64,000 bases of DNA from Neobacillus niacini (GCF_000759675.1 NZ_BAWM01000098.1:248001-312000); one strand, 5' to 3'; positions 17,243-27,068 are shown, counted from the first letter of the stretch. The notes: generated by a model from the letters alone, not told the origin. Numbers and translations are program-made.

Positions 17243-18169
17243 TCACATGGTATTTCCAAGCTTTCCATCCAGCCCGGAGCTAGCTGCTTGAAAACTTTTA
17301 CTAGGTAAAATTCTGCCAATCTTCTCCTGAATGAATTGGGATGAATGAAGCAGCTTTTGTTGATCAACTCCAGTGTGAATTCCCATCCCGTGAAGCATAT
17401 AGAGTAAATCATCTGTTGCTACATTTCCGGATGCACCTGGAGCATATGGGCATCCTCCTAAGCCGCCAAGAGAAGAATCAAAAATGGTAATTCCCATTTC
17501 TAACGATACTAAGATGTTGGCCAAAGCAGTTCCCCGTGTATCATGAAAATGCATGGCTAATTTATCTGCTGGAAATCTTTTTAATAAAACTTCCAAAACT
17601 TCTTGAACTTGCTTTGGATTTGCCACACCGATTGTATCCCCAAGGGACAGTTCTGCAATACCCATTTCAAATAATGTTTCCGAAACTCTAATGACCGCGT
17701 CAATATCAACATGCCCTTCATACGGACAGCCAAAAACGGTCGAAACATAACCTCTGCTTAATTTTCCTGCTGAAATGGTTTCTCTGACCAAATCTCTTAA
17801 CACAGGGAAAGTCTCGCCAATCGTTTTATTTATATTTTTTAGGTTATGTGTTTCGCTAGCTGACATAAACACTGCTACTTCATCAATGTTCGCTTTAAAT
17901 GCCTGTTCCAATCCTTTAAGATTTGGAACGAGTGCTGTATAGGTGACATCAGGCACTTTTGTAATGCCAGTTGCGACGGCAGCTGCATCTGAAAGTGCAG
18001 GAATCCATTTTGGATTAACAAAAGAGGTAATCTCAATATGTTTTAGTCCACTTTCTGACAATTGATTAATCCAAGCAATTTTATCTTCTGTAGAAATAAA
18101 AGACTTTTCGTTTTGCAGTCCATCACGAGGGCCCACCTCTTTAATCGTTACATCTTCCGGCCACTTCAT
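17243..18169 (-). CDS. yngG: hydroxymethylglutaryl-CoA lyase
   Basis: 308 residues of an HMGL-like TIM barrel: EVGPRDGLQNEK at the N-terminus (metal Asp and catalytic Arg), VSTVFGCPYEGHVD (Cys), LGDTIGVANP, HFHDTRGTALAN (metal His pair) and GGLGGCPYAPGASGNVATDD with the flexible-loop Cys. It splits HMG-CoA into acetyl-CoA and acetoacetate, the last carbon-cleaving step of leucine breakdown. A GGAG ribosome site lies upstream; it follows the biotin carrier gene at 33 nt. Confidence 0.95.
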   Translation of the reverse strand: MKWPEDVTIKEVGPRDGLQNEKSFISTEDKIAWINQLSESGLKHIEITSFVNPKWIPALSDAAAVATGITKVPDVTYTALVPNLKGLEQAFKANIDEVAVFMSASETHNLKNINKTIGETFPVLRDLVRETISAGKLSRGYVSTVFGCPYEGHVDIDAVIRVSETLFEMGIAELSLGDTIGVANPKQVQEVLEVLLKRFPADKLAMHFHDTRGTALANILVSLEMGITIFDSSLGGLGGCPYAPGASGNVATDDLLYMLHGMGIHTGVDQQKLLHSSQFIQEKIGRILPSKSFQAASSGLDGKLGNTM

Positions 18170-18202
18170 TGTTCCATCTCCTTAATACCTTTTTTAAGGG
18201 CT

Positions 18203-18415
18203 TTATTCAACTTCTACAATGATGTCGCCTTCATTTACAAAGTCGCCTTCATTCACTTTTACTTCTTTCACCGTTCCAGCGAATTCAGCTTCAATCGGAA
18301 TTTCCATTTTCATCGATTCTAAAATCACAACATCTTGACCCTCTTCTACCTGATCTCCAGCTTTAACTAATACCTTCCATACACTTCCTGCCATACTTGC
18401 AATGATTTCACTCAT
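18203..18415 (-). CDS. yngHB: biotin carboxyl carrier protein (biotinyl-lipoyl domain)
   Basis: A single 70-residue biotinyl domain with the biotin site ESMKMEIPIEAE. It carries carboxybiotin between the biotin carboxylase encoded just upstream (gap 11 nt) and the carboxyltransferase. Stand-alone carriers of this size occur in the same operon in B. subtilis. An AGGAGG site precedes ATG. Confidence 0.95.
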   Translation of the reverse strand: MSEIIASMAGSVWKVLVKAGDQVEEGQDVVILESMKMEIPIEAEFAGTVKEVKVNEGDFVNEGDIIVEVE

Positions 18416-18426
18416 GATTTTTCCTC

Positions 18427-19788
18427 CTATTTTACGGTGTTTGTTTTTTTAGTTTTTAAATACTTGTTTACAAAATCTGTTGTTGTATCACCGGAATGGA
18501 ATGCCGTATGAGCAATAACTTCCTGCAGCATTGGGATATTTGTTTTAATCCCTTCAATATGATAATTAGCTAATGCATTTTGCAGGCGGTTTATTGCCTC
18601 TTCACGATTGCTGCCTTTAACAATAAGCTTAGCAATCATTGGATCATAAAAAGGAGTGACTACAGATTGACCGTGAATGGCTAATTCATGTCGAACTCCA
18701 GGCCCGTTCGGCAACCCTAATTTTGTTATTTTTCCAGGTGACGGGAAAAATGTTTTGGGATCTTCGGCATAGATTCTAACCTCAATTGCATGCCCCTCAC
18801 GTTTTACCTCTTCTTGAGAAAAATTCAGAGCTTCACCTGCAGCAATTTGCAATTGTTTTTCAACTAAGTCTAAACCTGTAATTTCTTCCGTAACCGGATG
18901 CTCCACTTGCAAACGGGTATTCATTTCAAGAAAGTAGAAATTTTGCTCTTCATCAACTAAGAACTCAATTGTTCCGGCATTTTTATACCCAATGGATTTT
19001 GCCGCTTTTACGGCAGCCTCTCCCATCTTGGTACGGGTTTTTTCAGTAATAAACGATGATGGGGCTTCCTCTACGACTTTTTGATGACGACGCTGGATCG
19101 AACACTCACGTTCCCAAAGGTAAACTGTATTACCAAAACCGTCTGCCAAGATTTGAATCTCAATATGTCTTGGATTTGCAACAAATTTTTCAATATACAT
19201 CGATCCATCGCCAAAGAAGTCAGTAGCACGTTTTTGGTTCCCCGCAAAAGCTTTTCTGATTTCATCCCCGTTATGGACCACTTGCATGCCAATTCCGCCA
19301 CCCCCAGCAGAGGCTTTTAGCATGACAGGATAACCGATGGTGTCGGCCACTTCTACTGCTTCCTCTGCGTCTGACAGTGGGTAGGTAATTCCTGGTACGA
19401 CAGGAACACCTGCTTCCTCCATCACTTTGCGAGATTCAATCTTACTTCCCATTTTAGAAATAACGTTTGGAGAAGGGCCGATGAAGATAAGGCCCGCTTC
19501 CTCACAACGGCGGGAAAATTCAGCATTTTCCGAAAGCAGTCCATACCCCGGGTGGATTGCCTCCGCTCCTGAAACCTGTGCGACCTCTAGAATTTTATTA
19601 ATATTTAAATAGCTTTCAACTACCCTTGAACCTCCGATTAAATAGGCCTCATCTGCCAATTTTACATGTGGAGCATCAGCATCTGCTTCTGAGTAAACTC
19701 CAATACTTGTAATCCCTAAGTCCTTGCATGTACGCATGACACGAACAGCAATTTCGCCGCGATTGGCAATTAATACTTTTTTGAACAT
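18427..19788 (-). CDS. yngH: biotin carboxylase subunit of acyl-CoA carboxylase
   Basis: 453 residues from ATG 19788 (MFKKVLIANRGEIA), preceded by AAGGGGTG; a start seven codons earlier exists but would include that ribosome site. ATP-grasp biotin carboxylase: IHPGYGLLSENAEF, KASAGGGGIGMQ (ATP loop), EKFVANPRHIEIQILAD, CSIQRRHQKVVEEAPS, FLEMNTRLQVEHPVTE. It carboxylates biotin on the adjacent carrier using ATP and bicarbonate. Confidence 0.94.
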   Translation of the reverse strand: MFKKVLIANRGEIAVRVMRTCKDLGITSIGVYSEADADAPHVKLADEAYLIGGSRVVESYLNINKILEVAQVSGAEAIHPGYGLLSENAEFSRRCEEAGLIFIGPSPNVISKMGSKIESRKVMEEAGVPVVPGITYPLSDAEEAVEVADTIGYPVMLKASAGGGGIGMQVVHNGDEIRKAFAGNQKRATDFFGDGSMYIEKFVANPRHIEIQILADGFGNTVYLWERECSIQRRHQKVVEEAPSSFITEKTRTKMGEAAVKAAKSIGYKNAGTIEFLVDEEQNFYFLEMNTRLQVEHPVTEEITGLDLVEKQLQIAAGEALNFSQEEVKREGHAIEVRIYAEDPKTFFPSPGKITKLGLPNGPGVRHELAIHGQSVVTPFYDPMIAKLIVKGSNREEAINRLQNALANYHIEGIKTNIPMLQEVIAHTAFHSGDTTTDFVNKYLKTKKTNTVK

Positions 19789-19960
19789 TCTTTCCACCCC
19801 TTCTTCCAAAATCTAAATAGGTTCAAAACTCTATTGCTGTATTACAAAGATATGTAAAATTTAATCATTTATTTTCAGCATTCTTGAACTTCTAAGCTAG
19901 TAAATGGAACCAGTCATTCGCTGCTCATTTTCCTGACAAATGACTGGCTCTCATTACTAA

Positions 19961-21928
19961 CTATTTAACGAATGATTTTTCAGCAACTCTTTTTTGTATT
20001 TGTGCAACGGTTGCTGGATCTTCAAGTCCTGTAATGTCGCCTTGAACCTTTCCTGATAAAACAATTTCCTTTAATAAACGGCGCATGATTTTTCCGCTGA
20101 CTGTTTTCGGCAGCATATCCGTAAAAATAATGGATTTTGGAGCAGCAATCTTCCCGATTTGTTGAATAATCTGATCATTTATTTGTTGTTTTAAGTCTTC
20201 TGTTTCTTCATAGCCATCAGCTAGACGAACAAATACGAGCGGTACTTCTCCTTTAATTTCGTCAGGGATTCCAATGATGGCGGTTTCAGAAACACCCGCA
20301 CATTCTAGGACAGCGCTTTCCATCTCCATTGTACTTAATCGGTGTCCAGCTACATTAAATGCGTCATCTGAACGGCCCACTACCCATAAATATCCATCAT
20401 CATCTATCAACGCCAGGTCGCTGGCATAATAACAGCCTTCCACTTGACTAAAATAGGATGCGTAATAGCGTTCTGGTTCTTTCCAAAGTGTTCTGCATAG
20501 CATAGGAAATGGTTTTCGAATAACTAGATTTCCTAACCTGCCAGGCTGAACTGGATTGCCTGCTTCATCCACTACATCCATAACGGCTCCTAAAAAGGAA
20601 GTACCTGCGGAACCCGGTTTCATTGGTGTCAGCCAGGCTGCTCCAGCTATAGGCGATCCCGCTGTTTCGGTTTGACCCCAAGTATTATTGATATATACCT
20701 TTTTCTTTCCTAACACTTCATATGTCCAATGCCAGGTTTCTGGATCAAAAGGTTCTCCCACAAGGGAAATGACATCAAGACAAGATAAATCAAATTTCTC
20801 TACTGCCTTTTCTCCCATACTTTTTAACATTCTTAATGCTGTTGGGGCAGTAAACAGTTTATTCACCCTGTACTTTTCAATGATTTGATAAAAACGGTCT
20901 TTTGTTGGATAATCAACTGCCCCTTCAAAGACAACGGTTGTTACACCATTGGCTAAGGCACCTGCAATTCCCCAAATATGCATGGTTAACCAGCCAATAT
21001 CCGCGGTACACCAGAAAACATCGTCATTATGGTGATCCATATGATACTTGGCATATATGTAATTCTGAATGACAAAAGCCATGCCGGAATGGACAACACC
21101 TTTTGGTTTACCTGTCGTACCACTTGTATAAAACACAATACCGCTCTCATTCGCTTCTAATCTCTCAGGTTCACAAATGATGCTTGCCGCCTTTGTCTGC
21201 TCATGCCACCAGTAATCCCGGCCTTCTTTCATTTGAACCTCTGAACCTAATCGGTCTACAACAATGACTGCTTCGATAGATGGAATAGATGGTACAACAT
21301 TATCGACTTTTTCTTTTAAACGAATGATTTTACCTCGGCGTTCAGTGGCATCTGCAGTGACCAAAACTTTTGGCTCAAAATTAATGAGTCGATCTGTCAA
21401 TGATTTTTCGGAATAACCTGAGAAAATCGTATTATAAATTGCACCAATTCGAAAACAAGCTAAAACGGCAATAAAGGCTTCGGCTAGATTTGGAAGAAAA
21501 ATAGCTACACAATCACCTTTTTTTACACCAAATGATTTAAGAACATTCGCAAAACGATTTACTTCAGCAAGAAGCATATTATACGTGTAAAATTTGGTGT
21601 TCCCGTTTTCACCTTCCCAAATGAGAGCGGTCCGGTTTCCTGCCCCATTTTCGATATGCCGATCAAGTAAATTTACACTTGGGTTGCTAATGCCGCCCGA
21701 AAAAAAGCGAAAATCGGGAAGTTGTCCACTAATGGTTTCATTCCATGGTTCATACCAATCAAGTTCACGTGCTGCACGATCCCAAAATGCCGCAGGATCT
21801 TCTTGGGATAATTTAAGAAGTTCTTGGAAAGCTTCGTTGCTCCCAATGGAGGTTGAACGAACTTTTTCTTCTGCAGGATAAATGCGTTTGCTATTTGAAA
21901 CTACTTGTAAAATTCCACTGATATCCAT
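19961..21928 (-). CDS. AMP-forming acyl-CoA synthetase of the acetyl/propionyl-CoA synthetase type
   Basis: 655 residues: an acetyl-CoA-synthetase N-terminal domain (FWDRAARELDWYEPWNETI), the AMP-binding P-loop YTSGTTGKPKGVVH, NTWGQTETAGSPI, the hinge VGRSDDAFNVAGHRLS and the C-terminal catalytic Lys in LPKTVSGKIMRRLL. It activates a short carboxylic acid to its CoA ester with ATP. In the B. subtilis operon this position is taken by YngI, a shorter (about 550-residue) synthetase of another subfamily, so this is a non-orthologous replacement; substrate unknown, perhaps acetate, propionate or a branched short acid. A 172-nt gap separates it from the biotin carboxylase gene. Confidence 0.85.
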   Translation of the reverse strand: MDISGILQVVSNSKRIYPAEEKVRSTSIGSNEAFQELLKLSQEDPAAFWDRAARELDWYEPWNETISGQLPDFRFFSGGISNPSVNLLDRHIENGAGNRTALIWEGENGNTKFYTYNMLLAEVNRFANVLKSFGVKKGDCVAIFLPNLAEAFIAVLACFRIGAIYNTIFSGYSEKSLTDRLINFEPKVLVTADATERRGKIIRLKEKVDNVVPSIPSIEAVIVVDRLGSEVQMKEGRDYWWHEQTKAASIICEPERLEANESGIVFYTSGTTGKPKGVVHSGMAFVIQNYIYAKYHMDHHNDDVFWCTADIGWLTMHIWGIAGALANGVTTVVFEGAVDYPTKDRFYQIIEKYRVNKLFTAPTALRMLKSMGEKAVEKFDLSCLDVISLVGEPFDPETWHWTYEVLGKKKVYINNTWGQTETAGSPIAGAAWLTPMKPGSAGTSFLGAVMDVVDEAGNPVQPGRLGNLVIRKPFPMLCRTLWKEPERYYASYFSQVEGCYYASDLALIDDDGYLWVVGRSDDAFNVAGHRLSTMEMESAVLECAGVSETAIIGIPDEIKGEVPLVFVRLADGYEETEDLKQQINDQIIQQIGKIAAPKSIIFTDMLPKTVSGKIMRRLLKEIVLSGKVQGDITGLEDPATVAQIQKRVAEKSFVK

Positions 21929-21973
21929 GTCATGACCCCTTTACAATTTTTAGTTAATACCTATAAAAATTCA

Positions 21974-23113
21974 TTAACATCCAATTTGTTTAGCAATGAC
22001 CATTCGTTGAACTTCAGATGTTCCTTCACCAATTTCCAAAAGTTTCGCATCACGGAAGAATCGCTCAACTTGATATTCCTTCATATATCCATATCCGCCA
22101 TGAATTTGAACGGCCTGATCACATGCACGCATGCATATTTCCGAAGCAAATAATTTCGCGAATGCCGCTTCCTTTTTAAATACTCGTCCTTGATCCTTTA
22201 ACCATGCTGCTTTGAAAACCATATTCCGTGCTAGTTCGATATTCATTGCCATATCCGCTAATTTAAATTGGATTGCCTGGAAGTTGGATAAACTTCTTCC
22301 AAATTGTTTTCTTTCTTTTGCATATTGAAGAGCTTTATCATACGCTCCTTGTGCAATACCTACAGCCATGGCACCGATTCCAATTCTTCCGCCATCAAGA
22401 GTAGCTAAAAATTGCTTGTAACCGTTTCCAATTGTTCCTAGCAGATTTTCTTTAGGAACTCTTACATTCTCTAGGATAAGTTCTGTTGTATTTGAGGCAT
22501 GCAGACCCATTTTTTCGTAGTTGTTGATCACAGTGAATCCTGGAGCATCAGTAGGTACAATAAATGCACTGATTCCGTTGATTCCTTTTGAGCGGTCTGT
22601 TACGGCTGTCACTGCAAGGTGTTTGGCATAGCTTGCATTTGTAATAAAACATTTTGAGCCGTTAATGACCCACTCATCTCCATCAAGAACAGCCGTTGTT
22701 TGGGTTCCCCCTGCATCGGAGCCTGCATTCGGTTCAGTCAATCCGAATGCTCCGAAAGACTCTCCAGTACAAATGGGTGTTAAGTATTTCTCTTTTTGCT
22801 CGTTGGTACCGAATAAATTTAGAGGGGCCCCTCCTAATGAAATATGTGCTGAATATGTAATTCCTGTTGATGCACAAACACGACTAAGTTCTTCAACGAC
22901 AATTGCAAAGCTGATCGTATCTGCTTCACCACCCCCATATTGTTCAGAGAAAGGCAGACCCATGATCCCTAACTCTGCTAATTTCGAAAAAATCTCCTTA
23001 GGGAATTCCCCCGTTCGATCACGTTCATCTGCTCCAGGAGCAACTTCTGCATCAGCAAAATCTCGAATTAATTTGCGTATCATCTCTTGTTCTTTTGTTA
23101 AATCAAAATTCAT
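21974..23113 (-). CDS. yngJ: acyl-CoA dehydrogenase, probable isovaleryl-CoA dehydrogenase
   Basis: 379 residues, typical length. ACAD motifs: FGAFGLTEPNAGSDAGGTQT (FAD/substrate binding), YAKERKQFGRSLSNFQAIQF, QIHGGYGYMKEYQVERFFRDAK and the C-terminal EIGEGTSEVQRMVIA. It is the first gene of the leucine-degradation operon; it should oxidise isovaleryl-CoA to 3-methylcrotonyl-CoA and pass electrons to an ETF (etfBA lies 13 kb away in this window). A GGAAAGGAG site precedes the start. Confidence 0.92.
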   Translation of the reverse strand: MNFDLTKEQEMIRKLIRDFADAEVAPGADERDRTGEFPKEIFSKLAELGIMGLPFSEQYGGGEADTISFAIVVEELSRVCASTGITYSAHISLGGAPLNLFGTNEQKEKYLTPICTGESFGAFGLTEPNAGSDAGGTQTTAVLDGDEWVINGSKCFITNASYAKHLAVTAVTDRSKGINGISAFIVPTDAPGFTVINNYEKMGLHASNTTELILENVRVPKENLLGTIGNGYKQFLATLDGGRIGIGAMAVGIAQGAYDKALQYAKERKQFGRSLSNFQAIQFKLADMAMNIELARNMVFKAAWLKDQGRVFKKEAAFAKLFASEICMRACDQAVQIHGGYGYMKEYQVERFFRDAKLLEIGEGTSEVQRMVIAKQIGC

Positions 23114-23268
23114 TTATATACAACTCCTTTCCAAATATTCTGATTGTTTTCAGCAAAAAAAATATAAAATAACATATCTAAGCCCACTATTCTATGTGCT
23201 GACCCCCTATCATTACTTTCGAAATTTTCATATAATCAGAATATAACTATTTTGAGAATAATGCTATG

Positions 23269-23330
23269 TCCATTTTCATGAATATAATTGTGATAAATTT
23301 GTGTCTTTTACACAAAAACATGAAAATGGA
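23269..23330. promoter_or_regulatory. nested inverted repeats in the yngJ / PucR-regulator divergent spacer
   Basis: A 12-nt arm TCCATTTTCATG at 23269-23280 has its exact reverse complement CATGAAAATGGA at 23319-23330. Between them lies TTTGTG (23298-23303) / CACAAA (23311-23316). The whole sits 47 nt before the start of the divergent regulator and about 155 nt from yngJ. It is a likely operator for that regulator, by position only. Confidence 0.5.
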
Positions 23331-23376
23331 TCGAAATGAAAAATTATTTAATTCCTTAGAGAATGGATGATGAAAG

Positions 23377-25206
23377 ATGCAAGATACATTAACTCATCGG
23401 CAACTAAAGTCCTTAATCCATGTGTCCAACGTTATTAATTCCAAATTAGATATTAATACCATCTTTGATTCAATCATGAATGAAACAATATCTGTCGTTG
23501 AAGCTGCTGGGGGTGGCTCTATATGGATTTTTGACAAAAACCAAAATCGACTAATCGCAAAATCAGCTCAAGGATTATTTTATCCACATATTTTTAGGCA
23601 AATTAAACTAGTTAGCGGTGAATCCATGACGGGGAGGGCTTTTGCTGCAAAAAAATGTCTCATTTTTTGGGATGAGATAGAAGTTAAACAGGCACTGTCT
23701 ACATTAACTCCATATAATAGAGATTTATTGGATCTGTCTATTCCGAGTAATTTTCATTTTACATCTGTCATTTCTTCACCTATTTTACAAAAGGGAAAAT
23801 GTATTGGCGTGATTACATTGGACTCTTTTGAACAATCTTTGCAGTTTAAGCAAGAGGATATTAATCTATTGGAAGCGATTGGCCACCAAGCAGCGGTTGC
23901 CTTGGAAAAATCCAGTCTTTATTTTGAAAAGGAAAAAATGGTTCAGAAGCTTTCCCATTCAATTGAAATACATAGGAACTTAGCTAATCTTGTTGTAAAT
24001 GGAGAAGGAATTCAATCGATTATGAATTATATACATAAAACAATTGGACAACATATGTTTCTCTTTGATGAAATAGGAGAGCTTAGGGCTTCTGCTTGCC
24101 ATTCCTCATTTTCTGTTGAAATGACCGAATATATGAAAGCGTATGCAAAACAAATTATCCTAACACTAGAAAACTCACTTACCGTTTCCGAAGTAACATT
24201 AATTGATGATACGTATCAATTAGTTGTATTGCCACTTGGATCCAAACAAAAGTCTCTAGGCGGGTTAATAATCCTTTCTAAACAAAAAATGAGTAAAGTG
24301 GATATCGCCGCTCTTGAACATGCTTGTACTGTCATTTCACTTGAACTTGTAAAAGAGCAAGCCGTTTTTGAAACACAGCAGCGTTTAAGAGGAGAATTCG
24401 TGACGAAGCTTTTTTCAGGACAGATTGATGAAGTACTCATTCAGAAAGCAAAAAATTTAAATTTTGACCCTTACTGGAACTACGTTGCCATTATTATTAA
24501 TGTAAAAGATAAGTTAAACGAGCAAAAGGTTTTTGGTGATCCCGTTATAAGGAATTTACTCCATATGACCAATATGACCTTACTTGGGAGGAACTTTCAA
24601 GTAACGGCAGTAAGGCATGAAAATCAAATTGTTGCTCTTCTATCCTTGCATTCAAGAGTTTCTTCGACCAATATTGTTGCTGAAATAAAGGAACTTACAA
24701 AAAAGTTACATCTAGAGATAAAAAATAAATATAGTGAGATAGACGTATCGATTGGCATTGGAAGAATTAAGCAAGGGCTAACTCTTGTCCATAAGTCATT
24801 TGTAGAAGCGACAAAGTGCATAAAGTTTCTCAAAAACTATCTTTTTGATGATAGGGTCCTTAGTTATACAGATCTTGGGGTTCAGAGGTTTATTTTACAA
24901 AATTCAAAGGAAGAATTGATCGATTTTATCCAAGAAGTATTAGGTCCCCTTTTTCAATACGAACAATCCAGAAAAGGAGAATTGTTAAGCACTCTGATTG
25001 TATATTTAGACCAAAATCAAAACATCAAGAGAACGGCGGACTTTTTACATATTCACACAAATACCTTAAGCTATCGGTTAAAACGAATTGAGGAAATTCT
25101 ATTAACGGACTTGAATGATAGCCAACCATTATTTAATATCCATTTAGCAATAAATATTTATAAATATATAAAAGATAAAGACACATTACAGACCAACAAT
25201 AGTTAA
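23377..25206 (+). CDS. GAF-domain PucR/CdaR-family transcriptional regulator
   Basis: 609 residues. An N-terminal GAF sensor domain spans about 15-180 (ISVVEAAGGGSIWIFDKNQN... GVITLDSFEQSLQFKQEDI). A middle region is followed by a degenerate GGDEF-like segment (VSIGIGRIKQGLTLVHKSFVEA, about 455-480) and a C-terminal PucR helix-turn-helix (NIKRTADFLHIHTNTLSYRLKR, about 545-570). This is the architecture of sugar-diacid/purine-type regulators. It is divergent from the leucine-degradation operon and likely controls it in response to a small molecule bound by GAF; the ligand is unknown. It starts 264 nt from yngJ. Confidence 0.85.
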   Translation: MQDTLTHRQLKSLIHVSNVINSKLDINTIFDSIMNETISVVEAAGGGSIWIFDKNQNRLIAKSAQGLFYPHIFRQIKLVSGESMTGRAFAAKKCLIFWDEIEVKQALSTLTPYNRDLLDLSIPSNFHFTSVISSPILQKGKCIGVITLDSFEQSLQFKQEDINLLEAIGHQAAVALEKSSLYFEKEKMVQKLSHSIEIHRNLANLVVNGEGIQSIMNYIHKTIGQHMFLFDEIGELRASACHSSFSVEMTEYMKAYAKQIILTLENSLTVSEVTLIDDTYQLVVLPLGSKQKSLGGLIILSKQKMSKVDIAALEHACTVISLELVKEQAVFETQQRLRGEFVTKLFSGQIDEVLIQKAKNLNFDPYWNYVAIIINVKDKLNEQKVFGDPVIRNLLHMTNMTLLGRNFQVTAVRHENQIVALLSLHSRVSSTNIVAEIKELTKKLHLEIKNKYSEIDVSIGIGRIKQGLTLVHKSFVEATKCIKFLKNYLFDDRVLSYTDLGVQRFILQNSKEELIDFIQEVLGPLFQYEQSRKGELLSTLIVYLDQNQNIKRTADFLHIHTNTLSYRLKRIEEILLTDLNDSQPLFNIHLAINIYKYIKDKDTLQTNNS

Positions 25207-25441
25207 TTTTATAATAACTGCTAAAATATCCAAGGTATAAAAACAGGATTATAAGCCCATCTATCAAAAAGTAAACATTGGGTAAATTGGACCGGAATGA
25301 ATTCTAAAACAAGTTCTATTGTTTCGTTTTTCTAAATATATAAATTTTTCAGTTAATGTCCCTACGCCCCTCTGGTAATATACTTATTAACTACCATTTT
25401 TTTCTATATTCATAACTAGTAAAAATGGTATCTATTACATA

Positions 25442-26764
25442 TTGGAGGGAGTTTTTATAAAAAGGTTTTCAAAGGCTGTTATTCCGGCCGCAATGGCATT
25501 AACCATGACTCTTTCATCTACTGCATTGGCAGGGCCACAATCAAATCCAAACGGACCCTATATTGAGGATGAGCAAAACATCTCTTTATCAAGCTACATG
25601 TCAAATGAAGAACTAAGCAAAACTCTAGAGAAACTAGAAGCATCCTCTAAAGGGAAAATGAAGGTAGAGGTTGTTGGATATTCTAACCATACATTAGATG
25701 GATACCAGACCGAAGTGGATAAAGGAGATCCTTTGTATGTTGTCAAATTCGGTGATGCGGGTCCAAACAAAAAAAGAATTTTAATTACCACGCAAATTCA
25801 TGGTAACGAACAAATTGGAACAGAGGCTGCCATTGATATTATTCAAAAACTATCAAGCGGCGGGCAGGAAATAGATGAAATACTAGAAAAGGTATCCATT
25901 TGGATTATGCCAAGAATTAATCCAGAAGGATCAGATAATACATTTGAAGGAAAATGGTACCCTACCCGTTATACACATCAAACCTGGCTTCCAGAAAAAA
26001 TCGATCTTCCAGCAGGTACGTTGGCACCATGGTACTATAACGCCGATGGCAGTGAGAGAGGACAGACTAATGATGGTCGTGTGGTGTATGGCATCCCTGG
26101 TTACGACCAAAACCGAGACTACAATCCGAATTTGGATTTTAGAGTAGAAAATGAAGATCCAGCCGAAGTAGCCGCATTCCTGAATAATAAGGCAACCAAT
26201 AACAGCATCTATGGCGGTTTTTATGTGACAGCCGAAGCTAGATCGGTTACAAGCGTATTTAAAGAATTTAAGCCTGATGTATATGTTGATGTTCACCACC
26301 GCGGATTCAATACTCTTTCTGATGAGGACAACAGATCTGTTCCTGTTCAAGTTGCAGCAGTAGTAGCAGATCCATACACTGATCCTTTCTCAGGTACGCA
26401 ATATGAAGTGGGTGAAGACGTATTAAAGCTTGGCAAACAAGTTAATGCGCTAGCAAATCTTGCTCTTCAAAGAGGGAACTCCCATTATGGCGCCGTTCAA
26501 AAATATCCTGACGTTAACCTTCCAGGTACAGCACTTGGAGCGTTTGCATTAAATGATGCAGCCATCATGCTAATTGAAATCAAAGGACAAAGCCAGACAC
26601 TAGGACAAAAACAGGCTGGCATGCTGAAAGAAACAGTAAAAGTACCATTATTTGAGGTATTTAAAGGGCTTGCAGACGGATCGATTCATGATGTGGATCC
26701 TGCGATTTATGATGCGATTCCAGAATCAACTAATAGAATTGAAGACCCTAGTACAAGGGATTAA
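25442..26764 (+). CDS. secreted M14 family zinc carboxypeptidase
   Basis: About 435-440 residues with a textbook signal peptide (KRFSKAVIPAAMALTMTLSS..ALA). The M14 zinc site is visible: TTQIHGNEQIGTEAA (His and Glu), a further His in VYVDVHHRGF and a Glu in IMLIEIKG that would act as the general base. It should trim residues from peptides outside the cell. The start is odd: TTG 25442 overlaps the GGAGGGAG ribosome site, whereas the codon correctly spaced for that site and giving the ideal signal peptide is ATA at 25457. It ends at a strong terminator. A larger paralogue follows. Confidence 0.85.
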   Translation: MEGVFIKRFSKAVIPAAMALTMTLSSTALAGPQSNPNGPYIEDEQNISLSSYMSNEELSKTLEKLEASSKGKMKVEVVGYSNHTLDGYQTEVDKGDPLYVVKFGDAGPNKKRILITTQIHGNEQIGTEAAIDIIQKLSSGGQEIDEILEKVSIWIMPRINPEGSDNTFEGKWYPTRYTHQTWLPEKIDLPAGTLAPWYYNADGSERGQTNDGRVVYGIPGYDQNRDYNPNLDFRVENEDPAEVAAFLNNKATNNSIYGGFYVTAEARSVTSVFKEFKPDVYVDVHHRGFNTLSDEDNRSVPVQVAAVVADPYTDPFSGTQYEVGEDVLKLGKQVNALANLALQRGNSHYGAVQKYPDVNLPGTALGAFALNDAAIMLIEIKGQSQTLGQKQAGMLKETVKVPLFEVFKGLADGSIHDVDPAIYDAIPESTNRIEDPSTRD

Positions 26765-26820
26765 TTAATCTACTATAATTTAAACCGATAGATTCTCATA
26801 AGAAGAATGTATCATTGAGG

Positions 26821-26848
26821 CTGACCCAAAAATAACTTTTTGGGTCAG
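26821..26848 (+). terminator. rho-independent terminator
   Basis: Perfect 12-bp stem CTGACCCAAAAA / TTTTTGGGTCAG with a TAAC loop, followed by TCTTTTATTTTAT. It lies about 55 nt after the first M14 peptidase gene. Confidence 0.9.
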
Positions 26849-27068
26849 TCTTTTATTTTATAAAACAAGTCTTCTATGGCTCGCCCAAACTTCACTTCCC
26901 TTTCTAGTTAAAATCAGCCTGTACAGTTTACCAACATCAACCTAAGGAAACGCACAATTTGTCGAGAGATACACTTCGATATTCGAAATAATCCACTATG
27001 TTTTATTGGAATATTCTGTTATATTATTTTCGTAGTCTACTAATTTGGTACATAGAAAGGATGATTTT

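Noticed and set aside
17230..17412. N-terminal extension of the enoyl-CoA hydratase
   Set aside because: It overlaps the HMG-CoA lyase C-terminus and is not crotonase-like; ATG 17229 has a good ribosome site.
21590..21604. Another copy of the AAATTTGGTG repeat
   Set aside because: It lies inside the conserved coding sequence of the acyl-CoA synthetase and only the 10-nt core matches; coincidence.
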